A stretch of 64,000 nucleotides of DNA from positions 118,482-182,481 of the forward strand of contig JASGMJ010000004.1 of NCBI GenBank assembly GCA_030156535.1, written 5' to 3'. Every line of letters begins with the position of its first letter. Within the stretch, counting starts at the first letter, position 1. Shown here piece by piece: positions 34,991 through 42,849 of the stretch. The notes below the pieces were generated by a model. That model did no database searches, was not told the origin of the DNA, and saw nothing but the letters and a program-made list of their open reading frames with translations. The translations under genes were made by a program, and so were the position numbers. The stretch comes from Candidatus Sumerlaeota bacterium. Its GTDB lineage: Bacteria; Sumerlaeota; Sumerlaeia; SLMS01; JAHLLQ01.

Positions 34991-35758
34991 CTACTGCAGG
35001 AAGGGGTTCATTTGCTCGGCAAGATCAGGCATGAGTATTTGTATGGCCATGGTCAGAAGCAAAAGGATGAAGGAGACTAAGATCGTCACGACATTCACCC
35101 AAAGCAGATGCCCGGCAACTTTGTGCTGATCGGAGCCGCGTTCGTTGTTGCGGCGTACCTGCCATGCCATGAAGCACCCCGCTCCTCCGGCAATGATCCC
35201 GATCGGCTGGCAGCATATGGCAAAGATCAGCCCCAGGAACGCGGACCAGAGGGAAAGGGTCAGCATCGTGGTGGAAGAGTTCGGCACGGTCTGCGGAACG
35301 GGCTGGAAGGCCGGGCCGGGAGCGACGGGGCCATACGGGGATGGCGGATAATTGGCGGGCGGAGGCGGGTAGCCCTGCGCCTGCGCGTAGCCGGAATTCT
35401 CGGGGTAGCCAACTCCGTAGTAATCGGGCTGCCAGTTGGGCGCCCACTGCTCGGGCGGAGGCGGGTACTGGCCGGGCTGAGGGGGCTCGGCGGGCTGTGC
35501 CACGTGCCGGGCTGCCATGGCCTCTTCGGGCGTGCGGGCGGGGCCGACTCCTGCAGGCTGGGCGGGAGGGGGCGGAGTTTGCTCGGGTGGGACGGAGGAA
35601 GGTTCCTCCACCTTTGCCGTCGGCGGCTCGAACGCCACGGGCTCGTCCTCGTCGGCGCCATACACGGGGGCACCGTCCTCGGGGCGTTCCCAGGTCCAAT
35701 CGCCTTCTTCGCGCGCGGAGCCGGGTTCCTTGTCTTTGGGGTCCTGCGGTTCAGTCAT
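34991..35758 (-). CDS. Proline-rich membrane protein (DUF4190-like)
   Basis: This 255-residue protein has a long N-terminal cytoplasmic tail of about 160 residues. The tail is rich in Pro, Glu, Tyr and Gln, with repeated YPPPP and GQYPPPP-like units. Two closely spaced membrane helices follow (LSLWSAFLGLIFAICCQPIGIIAG and LLWVNVVTILVSFILLLLTMA). This two-helix tail resembles the DUF4190 family; such proteins have no known enzymatic activity. The proline-rich tail is likely unstructured and may be a docking segment. Confidence 0.6.
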   Translation of the reverse strand: MTEPQDPKDKEPGSAREEGDWTWERPEDGAPVYGADEDEPVAFEPPTAKVEEPSSVPPEQTPPPPAQPAGVGPARTPEEAMAARHVAQPAEPPQPGQYPPPPEQWAPNWQPDYYGVGYPENSGYAQAQGYPPPPANYPPSPYGPVAPGPAFQPVPQTVPNSSTTMLTLSLWSAFLGLIFAICCQPIGIIAGGAGCFMAWQVRRNNERGSDQHKVAGHLLWVNVVTILVSFILLLLTMAIQILMPDLAEQMNPFLQ

Positions 35759-35845
35759 GGGGCACGTCCGTCAATCGAGCTTCTGGGCTTGAGACGAGCC
35801 TGCAAGCCGCCCGTGCGCCAAGACAATTCGAGATTCTCCCTTCGT

Positions 35846-37063
35846 TCAGCGGGAGAGTTCAAACTCCTTCGCCGAAACTGCCTGGTCGCGTTCCTGCTGC
35901 TCCATCGATTCGGCGTCATCCTCCGGGTTCCTGCCTGAAAGACGCTTCCAGAGTTCGAGATAGCCTTCGGCTGTGTCGCCGATCTCGAAGAACTCGTTCA
36001 CGAACGCGCGCCCGGCGGCTCCCATGACGAGGCGTTTTTCGGGGTCGGCGAGCAGCAGACAGACTTTCTCCGCGACTTGATCCGCACGGCCGGATTCGAC
36101 CAAGAACCCCGTTTCGCCGTCACGCACGATCTCGGGCAGCCCTCCCACCCTGCTGGCAACGACGGGTGTCCCTCCGGCCTGAGCCTCCCCCGCCACAAGG
36201 CCGAAAGCCTCGATCCGGCTGGGGTGAACGACGACGTCAGCCGTCGCCAGTACTTCCGGAAGCATCGTGCAAAGAAGGCCGATCAGTTTGACGTGGCCGC
36301 CGAGCCCCATGCGCTCGACCCGCGCGCGATACTCATCACGCAGTGGACCGTCCCCGAAAATGAACAGACGCGCGCTGGGGTGTTGCGCCAGAATCGCCGG
36401 CATCGCGTCGATCAGCACGTCGTGCCCCTTGAGCTCCCTGAGCGTGCCCGCCGCCACGATCAGCGGCGAATCCGGCTCGACGTCCAACAGGTCGCGGATT
36501 TCAACGCGCCGGGGCTCGCTGAGCGGATGTACCTGCACGCAGTCCACGCCGTTGGGAATCAGATGCACCTTCGCCTCGGGATAACCGGAGGCCAGAAGGC
36601 CCTGGCGGACATGTTCGGAGATGGCAACCCATGCCGCGCAACGCCTGCGGGTCATCCGCTCCAGCAGACGATAGAGCAGTCCGTTGAGGCGCCCCTTTTC
36701 GTCGAGAGCGTGGAGGCCGTGGCACGTTGAGAGTAATGGAATCCCCTGAAGCTCGCGTCCCACGAGGCGCATCGCGAGGTCGGGCCAGAGCAAATGCGTG
36801 TGAATGACGTCGGGGCGGTCGGAACGGCGCACGAGCCGGCGTGCCCACGCGCGCAGGCGCCCAAAGCCAGCCTTCCCTCTGGACTCGACGAGTTCGGTTC
36901 CGATGCCGAGTTCGCGGAAGCGATCCATCAGGGGGCCGCCACGGCTGAGCGCAACTGTGGAAAGGCGCAATCCCTCGATGGGAACAAGGCGCTGGCAGAG
37001 ACGGAAGAGGAGTTGGCCGGGGCCGTCCTGCTCGTAGGTGTTCAGCACAATGAGAACCCGCAA
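35846..37063 (-). CDS. Glycosyltransferase family 4
   Basis: This 405-residue GT-B enzyme has an N-terminal acceptor half (LIVLNTYEQDGPGQLLFRL; HTHLLWPDLAMRL; a THG-type HGLHA) and a C-terminal donor half. The donor half holds IPNGVDC, VAAGTLRELKGHDVLIDAM, FIFGDGPLRDEY, HPSRIEAFGLVAGEAQAGG (the E-x7-E motif) and VGGLPEIVRDGETGFLV. A charged tail of about 30 residues follows. It lies downstream of rplT after a strong terminator, so it is probably expressed separately. Sugar and acceptor are unknown, but capsular or LPS glycan synthesis is typical of the family. Confidence 0.88.
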   Translation of the reverse strand: MRVLIVLNTYEQDGPGQLLFRLCQRLVPIEGLRLSTVALSRGGPLMDRFRELGIGTELVESRGKAGFGRLRAWARRLVRRSDRPDVIHTHLLWPDLAMRLVGRELQGIPLLSTCHGLHALDEKGRLNGLLYRLLERMTRRRCAAWVAISEHVRQGLLASGYPEAKVHLIPNGVDCVQVHPLSEPRRVEIRDLLDVEPDSPLIVAAGTLRELKGHDVLIDAMPAILAQHPSARLFIFGDGPLRDEYRARVERMGLGGHVKLIGLLCTMLPEVLATADVVVHPSRIEAFGLVAGEAQAGGTPVVASRVGGLPEIVRDGETGFLVESGRADQVAEKVCLLLADPEKRLVMGAAGRAFVNEFFEIGDTAEGYLELWKRLSGRNPEDDAESMEQQERDQAVSAKEFELSR

Positions 37064-37092
37064 GGCTTGCTCCCGGGTGGCCGTGGAATAAG

Positions 37093-37126
37093 AACGCCGT
37101 CTCTCCTACGGTAGAGAGACGGCGTT
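37093..37126 (-). terminator. Intrinsic terminator of the infC-rpmI-rplT operon
   Basis: AACGCCGTCTCTC (37093-37105) is the exact reverse complement of 37114-37126, giving a 13-base-pair stem with an eight-base loop. On the minus strand it sits 29 bases after the rplT stop and is followed by CTTATTCC, a weak U-tract. It would end the operon before the GT4 gene. The stem is nearly symmetric and could also work in reverse. Confidence 0.75.
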
Positions 37127-37155
37127 GGGGGATCAAGCGGTGAGACGGGATTTCG

Positions 37156-37554
37156 TCAGATGCGGGGGACCTGACGTGCAGCCGTCGGCTCCTTCGAGGT
37201 TTCGAGTGCCTTGCGGGCGGTCTCGACGATGGAGGTGAAGGCTGCCGGATCATTCACGGCGATTTCGGCGAGCATTTTGCGGTCGATCTCGATACCGGCC
37301 ATGTTCAGCCCGTTGATGAGGCGCGAGTAGGCCATCCCGTTTTCGCGGCAGGCCGCGTTGATGCGGACGATCCAGAGCGCGCGGTATTCGCGCTTCTTGA
37401 GCTTGCGGTCGTTATAGGCATACTGCCAGCCCTTCTGGACGGTTTCCTTGGCGCTCTTAAAGAGGCGATGGCGGCCACTGTAGGCGCCACGCGCTGCCTT
37501 CAGGATCTTCTTGCGGCGGGACTTGGTTGCCGGGGTGTTTTTTACGCGAGCCAT
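37156..37554 (-). CDS. rplT: Large-subunit ribosomal protein bL20
   Basis: This 132-residue basic protein has the bL20 sequence: MARVKNTPATKSRRKKILKAARGAY, KETVQKGWQYAYNDRKLKKREYRALWIVRINA, and NGLNMAGIEIDRKMLAEIAV. It nucleates 50S assembly on 23S rRNA and, in many bacteria, represses its own operon by binding the infC/rpmI leader. It is the last gene of infC-rpmI-rplT. The C-terminal extension (TSKEPTAARQVPRI) is slightly longer than average. Confidence 0.97.
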   Translation of the reverse strand: MARVKNTPATKSRRKKILKAARGAYSGRHRLFKSAKETVQKGWQYAYNDRKLKKREYRALWIVRINAACRENGMAYSRLINGLNMAGIEIDRKMLAEIAVNDPAAFTSIVETARKALETSKEPTAARQVPRI

Positions 37555-37607
37555 GAGTTAGTCACTCCGATGATGTGGCGATGGATGGGGCAGCGGCGCG
37601 AAGCCCG

Positions 37608-37802
37608 TTAGATGTGCAGGATTTCCTTGATGCGCTTCTCGTCGCTGCTGTTGACGAGGACCAGCGAACGGAGGTGACGTTTGCGCTTGGAGGACTTCTT
37701 GGTAAGGATGTGACGCAAACCCTGCTTCTTGTGCTTCACACGGCCGGAAGCGGTGAGCTTGACGCGCTTGGAGAGGCCGCTCTTTGTTTTCATCTTTGGC
37801 AT
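37608..37802 (-). CDS. rpmI: Large-subunit ribosomal protein bL35
   Basis: This 64-residue, very basic protein opens [20 protein letters not shown] and continues with [23 protein letters not shown], the usual bL35 sequence and length. It sits between infC and rplT in the canonical order, 44 bases after infC and 53 bases before rplT. Confidence 0.97.
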   Translation of the reverse strand: MPKMKTKSGLSKRVKLTASGRVKHKKQGLRHILTKKSSKRKRHLRSLVLVNSSDEKRIKEILHI

Positions 37803-37846
37803 GGTAATTCTCCTGCGATAGGTAACGGCGCGAAAGGCGCCGGAGT

Positions 37847-38419
37847 TTATTCGTCGTCGTCCAGCGGTTCGGGTTCAAGAGGCCCGGAGTCAGTCTTGCC
37901 GGGCTTCCAATCCTTGCGCCGGGTCATAATCAGGGTGATGAAGCGATCCTGCCGGGCAGCGGGCTTTTCGATTTCCCCGATGTCCTTCAGGTCTCCCTCA
38001 ATCGCCTTGACGAGCGCGTGCCCGAGTTGGGGCTTGGTGACTTCGCGCCCACGGAACTGGAGGGTGAACTTCACCTTGTCGCCCTTCTCCAGGAACCGGC
38101 GGACGTTGCGCAGCTTCGTCATGCGGTCGTGCGGGTCGATGGTCACCCGCATCTTGCATTCCTTGAGTTCGGATGTGCGGGCCTTCTTGCGCGATTCCTT
38201 GAGGCGGCGCTTCTGCTCGTAGATGACCTTCTTGTAGTCATAGATACGGCAGACGGGAGGGTTGGCTTGGGGGGCCACTTCGACGAGATCGAGTTCGGCT
38301 TCCACGGCCCGTCGACGGGCGTCCTCAACAGGGACGACACCGATCTGCTCTCCTGTTTCAGAGATCAGGAGAACTTTGGGCACACGAATCTGCTCGTTGA
38401 TGCGGGCGTTTGGCTTAAT
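37847..38419 (-). CDS. infC: Translation initiation factor IF-3
   Basis: This factor (about 190 residues) binds the 30S subunit, keeps it apart from 50S and checks the start codon. The N-domain has [43 protein letters not shown] and a linker. The C-domain has [38 protein letters not shown]. No ATG, GTG or TTG fits: the frame begins with AUU at 38419-38417, seven bases after a GGAGG, just as in Escherichia coli infC, where the rare start makes the gene autoregulated by IF-3. The tail is rich in Asp and Glu. Confidence 0.95.
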   Translation of the reverse strand: MKPNARINEQIRVPKVLLISETGEQIGVVPVEDARRRAVEAELDLVEVAPQANPPVCRIYDYKKVIYEQKRRLKESRKKARTSELKECKMRVTIDPHDRMTKLRNVRRFLEKGDKVKFTLQFRGREVTKPQLGHALVKAIEGDLKDIGEIEKPAARQDRFITLIMTRRKDWKPGKTDSGPLEPEPLDDDE

Positions 38420-38431
38420 GGCAAAACCTCC
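38417..38431 (-). promoter_or_regulatory. infC ribosome site with a rare AUU start codon
   Basis: On the minus strand GGAGG (38427-38431) is followed by seven bases and then ATT AAG CCA AAC, which is the start of IF-3. IF-3 rejects AUU starts when abundant, so this arrangement gives negative feedback. Confidence 0.85.
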
Positions 38432-38435
38432 GGGT

Positions 38436-38480
38436 AAAAAATCGCGCGGCGGAGAGCCGCCTGAAAAGCACTCTCCGCCG
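38436..38480 (-). promoter_or_regulatory. Terminator-like attenuator in the infC leader
   Basis: On the minus strand CGGCGGAGAG (38480-38471) and CTCTCCGCCG (38456-38447) form a perfect ten-base-pair stem with a 14-base loop. Five bases then lead to a run of six T (38441-38436), and five bases later the GGAGG of infC. This is an intrinsic terminator placed just before the operon. A shorter hairpin, GGCGG at 38461-38457 with CCGCC at 38452-38448, shares the downstream arm and would compete with it, as expected for an attenuator. In other bacteria L20 or related signals control this operon by premature termination. Confidence 0.6.
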
Positions 38481-38777
38481 AAAACGAATCCACCCGGTGG
38501 CCACGGCCACGTGGAAGAAAACCGATCGTTTTTCATAACCCGGTCGCAACCAGCGGCGCTTGCGGGTGAGAAGCGGAGGGCTTCTGCTTGAGACGCAACA
38601 CCCCCAGTTGAGGGCAGCGTAGGGCAGACCTTGGGGGGTTCGGGCCGCGGCGTCAAGCGCGAAACGATGACGGTTGACCACATTCGACGCCAGCCCGCGC
38701 AACTTGGGCGGGGCATTGCGGCACGCTTCGTGCCCTTTCCAGTTGCGCTTGTCGCCCCTCCCCGGGCGTCAAAGGGA
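38481..38777. other. Divergent intergenic region, infC leader and GT4 promoter zone
   Basis: About 300 bases with no gene. On the minus strand it must hold the promoter and upper leader of infC-rpmI-rplT, and on the plus strand the start region of the GT4 gene. Frames that remain open through it have no recognisable protein. I see a TTGACC at 38673-38678 but no matching -10 box. Confidence 0.5.
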
Positions 38778-39929
38778 ATGCAAAACACGAGGAGCATAGT
38801 GCGCAAGCTGCGAATTCTTCACACGAACATGCACCATGCCTGGGGCGGACAGCCCAATCGCATCCTGACGACTGCCGCAGGGCTGCGGGCAAGGGGCCAT
38901 CATGTCTGCGTGCTCGCTCCCCGTGGCGCCGAGACGATCCAGCGTGCCCGCGCCCAGGGGATTGCCGTCTTCGAGGACGTCGAACTCGCACGCGGCTTCC
39001 ATCCTGCTTCGCTCTGGCGCGATGTCCGGAAGGTGCGCCAGCATCTGCGCGCGGAAAAGTACGACATCATTGATACGCATGGCAGCCAGGACTCCTGGGT
39101 CGTGCATTTTGCCCTGATGGGCTTCGGCGCCACGCGCCCGCCCATCGTCCGCACGCGCCACAACACCTTCCCCGTGGCCAAGCACCTGCTGAATCGCTGG
39201 CTGTATTCCCGCGTCGCCCACATCATCACGATCAGCCCTCAGGTGATTCCGCTGCTGAAGGGTCTCGTGCCGCCGGGCGAGTTTACGGCGATTTACTCGG
39301 CTCCCGACCCCGGTCGCTTCCAGATCGAAGCCACCCGCGAGGAAGTCCGCGCAGAGCTGGGCTACGCGCCGGAGCACCAGGTGATCGGAGTCGTGGGGCG
39401 CCTCGCTCCCGAAAAGGGGCACGACGTGTTGCTCGCGGCCGCGCCCGCCATTCTCGCCGCCCATCCGAACGCCCGGTTTCTGTTCGTGGGAACAGGACGA
39501 AGCCGCCCGGCCATCGAGGCACAGGCCGGGCAACTGGGGATCAGCGACAAACTCCAGCTCACGGGCTTCCGCAAGGACGTGCCGCGCCTGCACAAGGCAA
39601 TGGATCTGTTCGCTCTGACGCCCGTCAGCGGCGAGTCGCTGGGCACGTCGATCCTCGAAGCCTTCCTGAGCGAACTGCCCGTCGTGGCCACCGACGTCGG
39701 CGGCGTCTGCGAGTCCGTGCGCAATGGCGAGACGGGCCTCTTGGTGCCGCCGGGCGCGCCGAAGCCCCTGGCCGCCGCCATTATCGAGATGCTCAACGAT
39801 CCGGGCCGGGCGCGCGAAATGGCTCTCGCGGGCAAGGCACTGGTGCAGCACTCCTTCACCCCCGAAATGATTGCGGAGAAAACCGAGGCCGTCTACCAGC
39901 GCGTCCTGGACCGTGCGCGAAAGGGCTGA
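38778..39929 (+). CDS. Glycosyltransferase family 4
   Basis: This 383-residue GT-B enzyme contains RILHTNMHHAWGGQPNRIL, the acceptor-domain DIIDTHGSQDSW, VVGRLAPEKGHDVLL, FLFVGTGRSRPAIEA, LTPVSGESLGTSILEAFLSELPVVATDVGG (donor-binding E-x7-E type), and NGETGLLVPPGAPK. The ATG at 38778 follows AAAGGG. An in-frame GTG at 38799 has GAGGAG four bases upstream and would give a protein seven residues shorter. It heads a plus-strand run of envelope-related genes. Sugar and acceptor are unknown. Confidence 0.85.
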   Translation: MQNTRSIVRKLRILHTNMHHAWGGQPNRILTTAAGLRARGHHVCVLAPRGAETIQRARAQGIAVFEDVELARGFHPASLWRDVRKVRQHLRAEKYDIIDTHGSQDSWVVHFALMGFGATRPPIVRTRHNTFPVAKHLLNRWLYSRVAHIITISPQVIPLLKGLVPPGEFTAIYSAPDPGRFQIEATREEVRAELGYAPEHQVIGVVGRLAPEKGHDVLLAAAPAILAAHPNARFLFVGTGRSRPAIEAQAGQLGISDKLQLTGFRKDVPRLHKAMDLFALTPVSGESLGTSILEAFLSELPVVATDVGGVCESVRNGETGLLVPPGAPKPLAAAIIEMLNDPGRAREMALAGKALVQHSFTPEMIAEKTEAVYQRVLDRARKG

Positions 39930-40025
39930 GCCCACCGCCCCCCGTGCCGCCTCCCCCGCCATTTGCTTTTGCGAGCGGGGCAATCCGGCTTGAAACCCGT
40001 CTGGGAGCCTGCCAAGGATCGCCTC

Positions 40026-41018
40026 ATGGTCAGGAAGAAACGAAACGACGAGATGCGGGAGAGACGCGCCGGGGCATCCACGGAAACGGCACAACCGCGT
40101 CCGGCCGCGCAGAAGAATCTCGCTGGCGCTTCAGCTCCGGTGCCCGCCCGACGCTCGGCCGTGTGGGGAGCGGCGGTTCTGCTGGTGCTGGCGGCACTGT
40201 GGCTGCCGGGCGCGACGATACGCGAAGTCAGAGCCCAGTTGCTTCTGCGCGAGGCACGCCGCGAGCAGGCGCGAATGCCCGGGTCCCTGCGTCCCGAGAC
40301 GAACCTGCGCAAGGCCTACGCTCTGAATCCCAACGACCCCGAAGTCGTCTTCGACCTCGCACTCTTTCTCGTTCAGCGGGAGAAGACCCGTTTCAGTTCG
40401 GGGCAGTTCAATCTGATTCGCCCCGAGAATTTCGAGGAAGCCTCGGCGTTGCTGGAGCGGTCGGAGGCGATTCTCCCGTTCCGTCCCTCGGTCGCGCGTC
40501 TGCTCGGCGAATCAGAGTGGATGCTGGCGGCGATCTACACGGCGCGCGGTGATTCCGCAAAAGCCACCGAGGCCACCGGCGAGGCTTTCGTGCAGTTGGA
40601 ACACGCCGCGCGCCTCCTGCCCCGTCCCCGCTTGCGCAACGAGGACTTCAACCTGGCGCTCATGCAGGCCGCCGCCAAGGAACGCCAATGGGCGGATGCG
40701 CTCGAGCGCCTGCATTTGATCGGGATGCTGGGTCAACGCGGCGCGATGTACGGCTTGGCACAAGGGTACGACGAGCAGGCCTCGCTGGTATGGATCGCCA
40801 CGGGAATGTACCCACAAGCGGGGATGGAGTTGCGCTATCGGCTGGAAGCCGACCCGGCGAACACACAGTTGCTGCTGGTCGCGAACAATTGCGCGCGCGA
40901 CCTCGGGCTAAGGACTGTGGTCGTGGAAACACTGGAGAGTTTGCGCCAGCGCGGAAGGCTCGACGAAAACGGGCTGGCACTTCTGCAAGTCCTGAACGAA
41001 TCACACGAAGGAACGTAA
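40026..41018 (+). CDS. Membrane-anchored TPR-like protein, unknown function
   Basis: This protein of about 330 residues starts with a charged cytoplasmic segment, then one membrane helix (AVWGAAVLLVLAALWLPGATI) near residue 45. A periplasmic domain of helical repeats resembling TPRs follows (NLRKAYALNPNDPEVVFDLALFL; ALERLHLIGMLGQRGAMYGLA). AAGGA seven bases before the ATG at 40026 supports this start. It follows the GT4 gene by 96 bases and precedes nif3 by three. A scaffolding role in envelope assembly is plausible but not shown. Confidence 0.6.
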   Translation: MVRKKRNDEMRERRAGASTETAQPRPAAQKNLAGASAPVPARRSAVWGAAVLLVLAALWLPGATIREVRAQLLLREARREQARMPGSLRPETNLRKAYALNPNDPEVVFDLALFLVQREKTRFSSGQFNLIRPENFEEASALLERSEAILPFRPSVARLLGESEWMLAAIYTARGDSAKATEATGEAFVQLEHAARLLPRPRLRNEDFNLALMQAAAKERQWADALERLHLIGMLGQRGAMYGLAQGYDEQASLVWIATGMYPQAGMELRYRLEADPANTQLLLVANNCARDLGLRTVVVETLESLRQRGRLDENGLALLQVLNESHEGT

Positions 41019-41021
41019 ACG

Positions 41022-41831
41022 ATGAAAGTCAGCGAGCTGCTTGAAGTTCTGGATGCCTACGCCCCGTTCCGCCTGGCGGATGAGTGGGACAACGTCGGCC
41101 TGCAAGTGGGATCGCCGGACCGGCCGACAGGGAAGATCCTGCTGGCCCTGGAAGTAAGCCCCGCCGTCGTGGCGGAGGCGAAGGCCCTGGGAGTCCGCAC
41201 GATCATCACGCACCACCCGCTCATTTTCAACCCGCTGAGCCATCTCGCCGAGACGGCTCCGATTCAGAGCCTCGTGGCTCAACTGATTCGCGAGGGGATC
41301 AGCCTGATCGCGCTGCACACGAATCTCGACCATGTCCCCGAAGGGACAAATGGTGAAATCGCAGAGCGCCTCGACGTCGTGCAACGCGGTTTCCTGAAGC
41401 CCAGGGAAAAGGACGAAAAGGGGCGCGAGTTGAACGGCCTTGGGATCATTGGTGATCTTTCGGTGGAATACCCACTGAGCCAGTTTGCGGCAAACGTCGG
41501 CGAGGCGCTGGGGTCCAAGCGCGTTTCGTTCGTTGGCCTCCCGATGCAACGAATCAAGCGCATCGTAATTTGCTCGGGAGCGGGAGGCGAAGCGTTGCGC
41601 TGCTGGAAGCCGGGCATCGCGCACGCCCTCGTCACGGGCGAATTGACGCATCACCAATGCGTGGACGCCCGTGACCGAAACATCAACGTGGTCATGGCCG
41701 GACACTTCGAGAGTGAAGTGATTGTCATGCCACGCCTCGCGTCGCACCTTCGCAAGGTGCTCCGCGAGAAGGGTGAAACAATGGAAATTCACGTCTCGAA
41801 GGAAGAGCAGCCAGTGGTGACAAGAGCCTAG
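41022..41831 (+). CDS. Nif3-like dinuclear metal-centre protein
   Basis: This 269-residue protein of the Nif3/YbgI family forms a hexameric ring with two metal ions per subunit. The metal-binding motifs are complete: IITHHPLIFNPL, LIALHTNLDHVPEG, and near the C-terminus GHFESEV. The N-terminus (ADEWDNVGLQVGS) is also typical. The family is almost universal, and its molecular role is unsettled: a GTP cyclohydrolase-like hydrolase has been proposed. AAGGAA lies before the start; the spacing to the upstream gene is three bases. Confidence 0.92.
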   Translation: MKVSELLEVLDAYAPFRLADEWDNVGLQVGSPDRPTGKILLALEVSPAVVAEAKALGVRTIITHHPLIFNPLSHLAETAPIQSLVAQLIREGISLIALHTNLDHVPEGTNGEIAERLDVVQRGFLKPREKDEKGRELNGLGIIGDLSVEYPLSQFAANVGEALGSKRVSFVGLPMQRIKRIVICSGAGGEALRCWKPGIAHALVTGELTHHQCVDARDRNINVVMAGHFESEVIVMPRLASHLRKVLREKGETMEIHVSKEEQPVVTRA

Positions 41832-41873
41832 ACGGAGAGCGGGGGGACAACGACACGAGCACGAGGTGCAAGG

Positions 41874-42845
41874 ATGCGTATACGTCCCGATTGGAAATGG
41901 TTGAGTGTCTGTTGCTTCTTCGCCGCGGGGTTGTTGCCTGCGGCTCCTGCGTTCTTCGCAGCGGAAGGCAAACTTCTCGCCAGTACAGGGGAGAAGACGG
42001 AAACCTTGGAACCGGACCTGCCGGTGCCAATTCACGAGCTGCACGGCATGATGGCGGGTGGACGCCCTCTCGTGACTTTGGGCGCACCGGAGATTTCCCA
42101 CGGCTATGAGTTGGAGCAGGGCAGCACGCTGGCGATCCTGACGTCCGGCGGCGCCATCGACGAATACGTCGCAACGGACGCCCTGCGCGGCTACCCGTCA
42201 CCAAGCGGCAAAACGATTGCCGTACTCAAGAGCGACTTCAGCGTCACTCTCTGGCGCGAGGGCACGGAAACACCTCTCGCGTTCGACAAGCCCGTGACGC
42301 TCGTGGCCTGGTCGCCGGATGAATCGAAACTCTGCCTGACGGCTTATCCGGAGGACTGGACACCCTGGAAGGCGAACAACCCGGAAAGCGAAGAAGAGTT
42401 CCTTCGCCTGATCGACAGCAATCTCTGGCTGGCCGATCTCGAAAGCGGCGGCGTCCGTCAACTCACCGACGCTCCGGGTTACGACTACAGCGGCGTCTTC
42501 ACACCGGACGGCAGGAGCCTCTTCTTCATTTCCAGCCGCGCGGGACGCGGTGCCTTTTTCCTGATGGACCTTGAGACCTCCGGGCTGCGCCAGTTGACAA
42601 ATCTTGAGCCCGGCTCCTACGACGTGCCTGTTGGCAGATCGGATACCTTCGTCTGGCTGGACAAGGGAAGCCGCCTCGCCTACGAAGCGCAGGAGATTGG
42701 TGAGAAGGCCGTCATCCGTACCTTTGACGTTACCAGTGGAGCCGCGCAACGCCTCGCCCCCGGAACGCAGCCCCGCGTGCTGGACAGTGGCCGCCTTGCC
42801 TACCTTGACAAGTCCCTCAATGTCGTTGTGACGGGAAAGGAGTGA
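41874..42845 (+). CDS. Exported beta-propeller protein (TolB/PD40-like)
   Basis: This 323-residue protein has a signal peptide (LSVCCFFAAGLLPAAPAFFAAEG) and repeated propeller blades. The PD40/WD-like wording repeats: AWSPDESKLCLTAYPEDW, NLWLADLESGGVRQLTDAPGYD, VFTPDGRSLFFISS and LMDLETSGLRQLTNLEPG. Such domains are found in TolB and in other periplasmic proteins. No catalytic residues are evident. The downstream M23 gene starts four bases after its stop, with AAAGGAG overlapping the stop codon, so the two are coupled. Confidence 0.72.
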   Translation: MRIRPDWKWLSVCCFFAAGLLPAAPAFFAAEGKLLASTGEKTETLEPDLPVPIHELHGMMAGGRPLVTLGAPEISHGYELEQGSTLAILTSGGAIDEYVATDALRGYPSPSGKTIAVLKSDFSVTLWREGTETPLAFDKPVTLVAWSPDESKLCLTAYPEDWTPWKANNPESEEEFLRLIDSNLWLADLESGGVRQLTDAPGYDYSGVFTPDGRSLFFISSRAGRGAFFLMDLETSGLRQLTNLEPGSYDVPVGRSDTFVWLDKGSRLAYEAQEIGEKAVIRTFDVTSGAAQRLAPGTQPRVLDSGRLAYLDKSLNVVVTGKE

Positions 42846-42849
42846 AGCA

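Noticed and set aside
33493..35034. A 513-codon plus-strand frame
   Set aside because: Antisense to the GT-C-like membrane protein; composition of Arg/Gln/Glu only.
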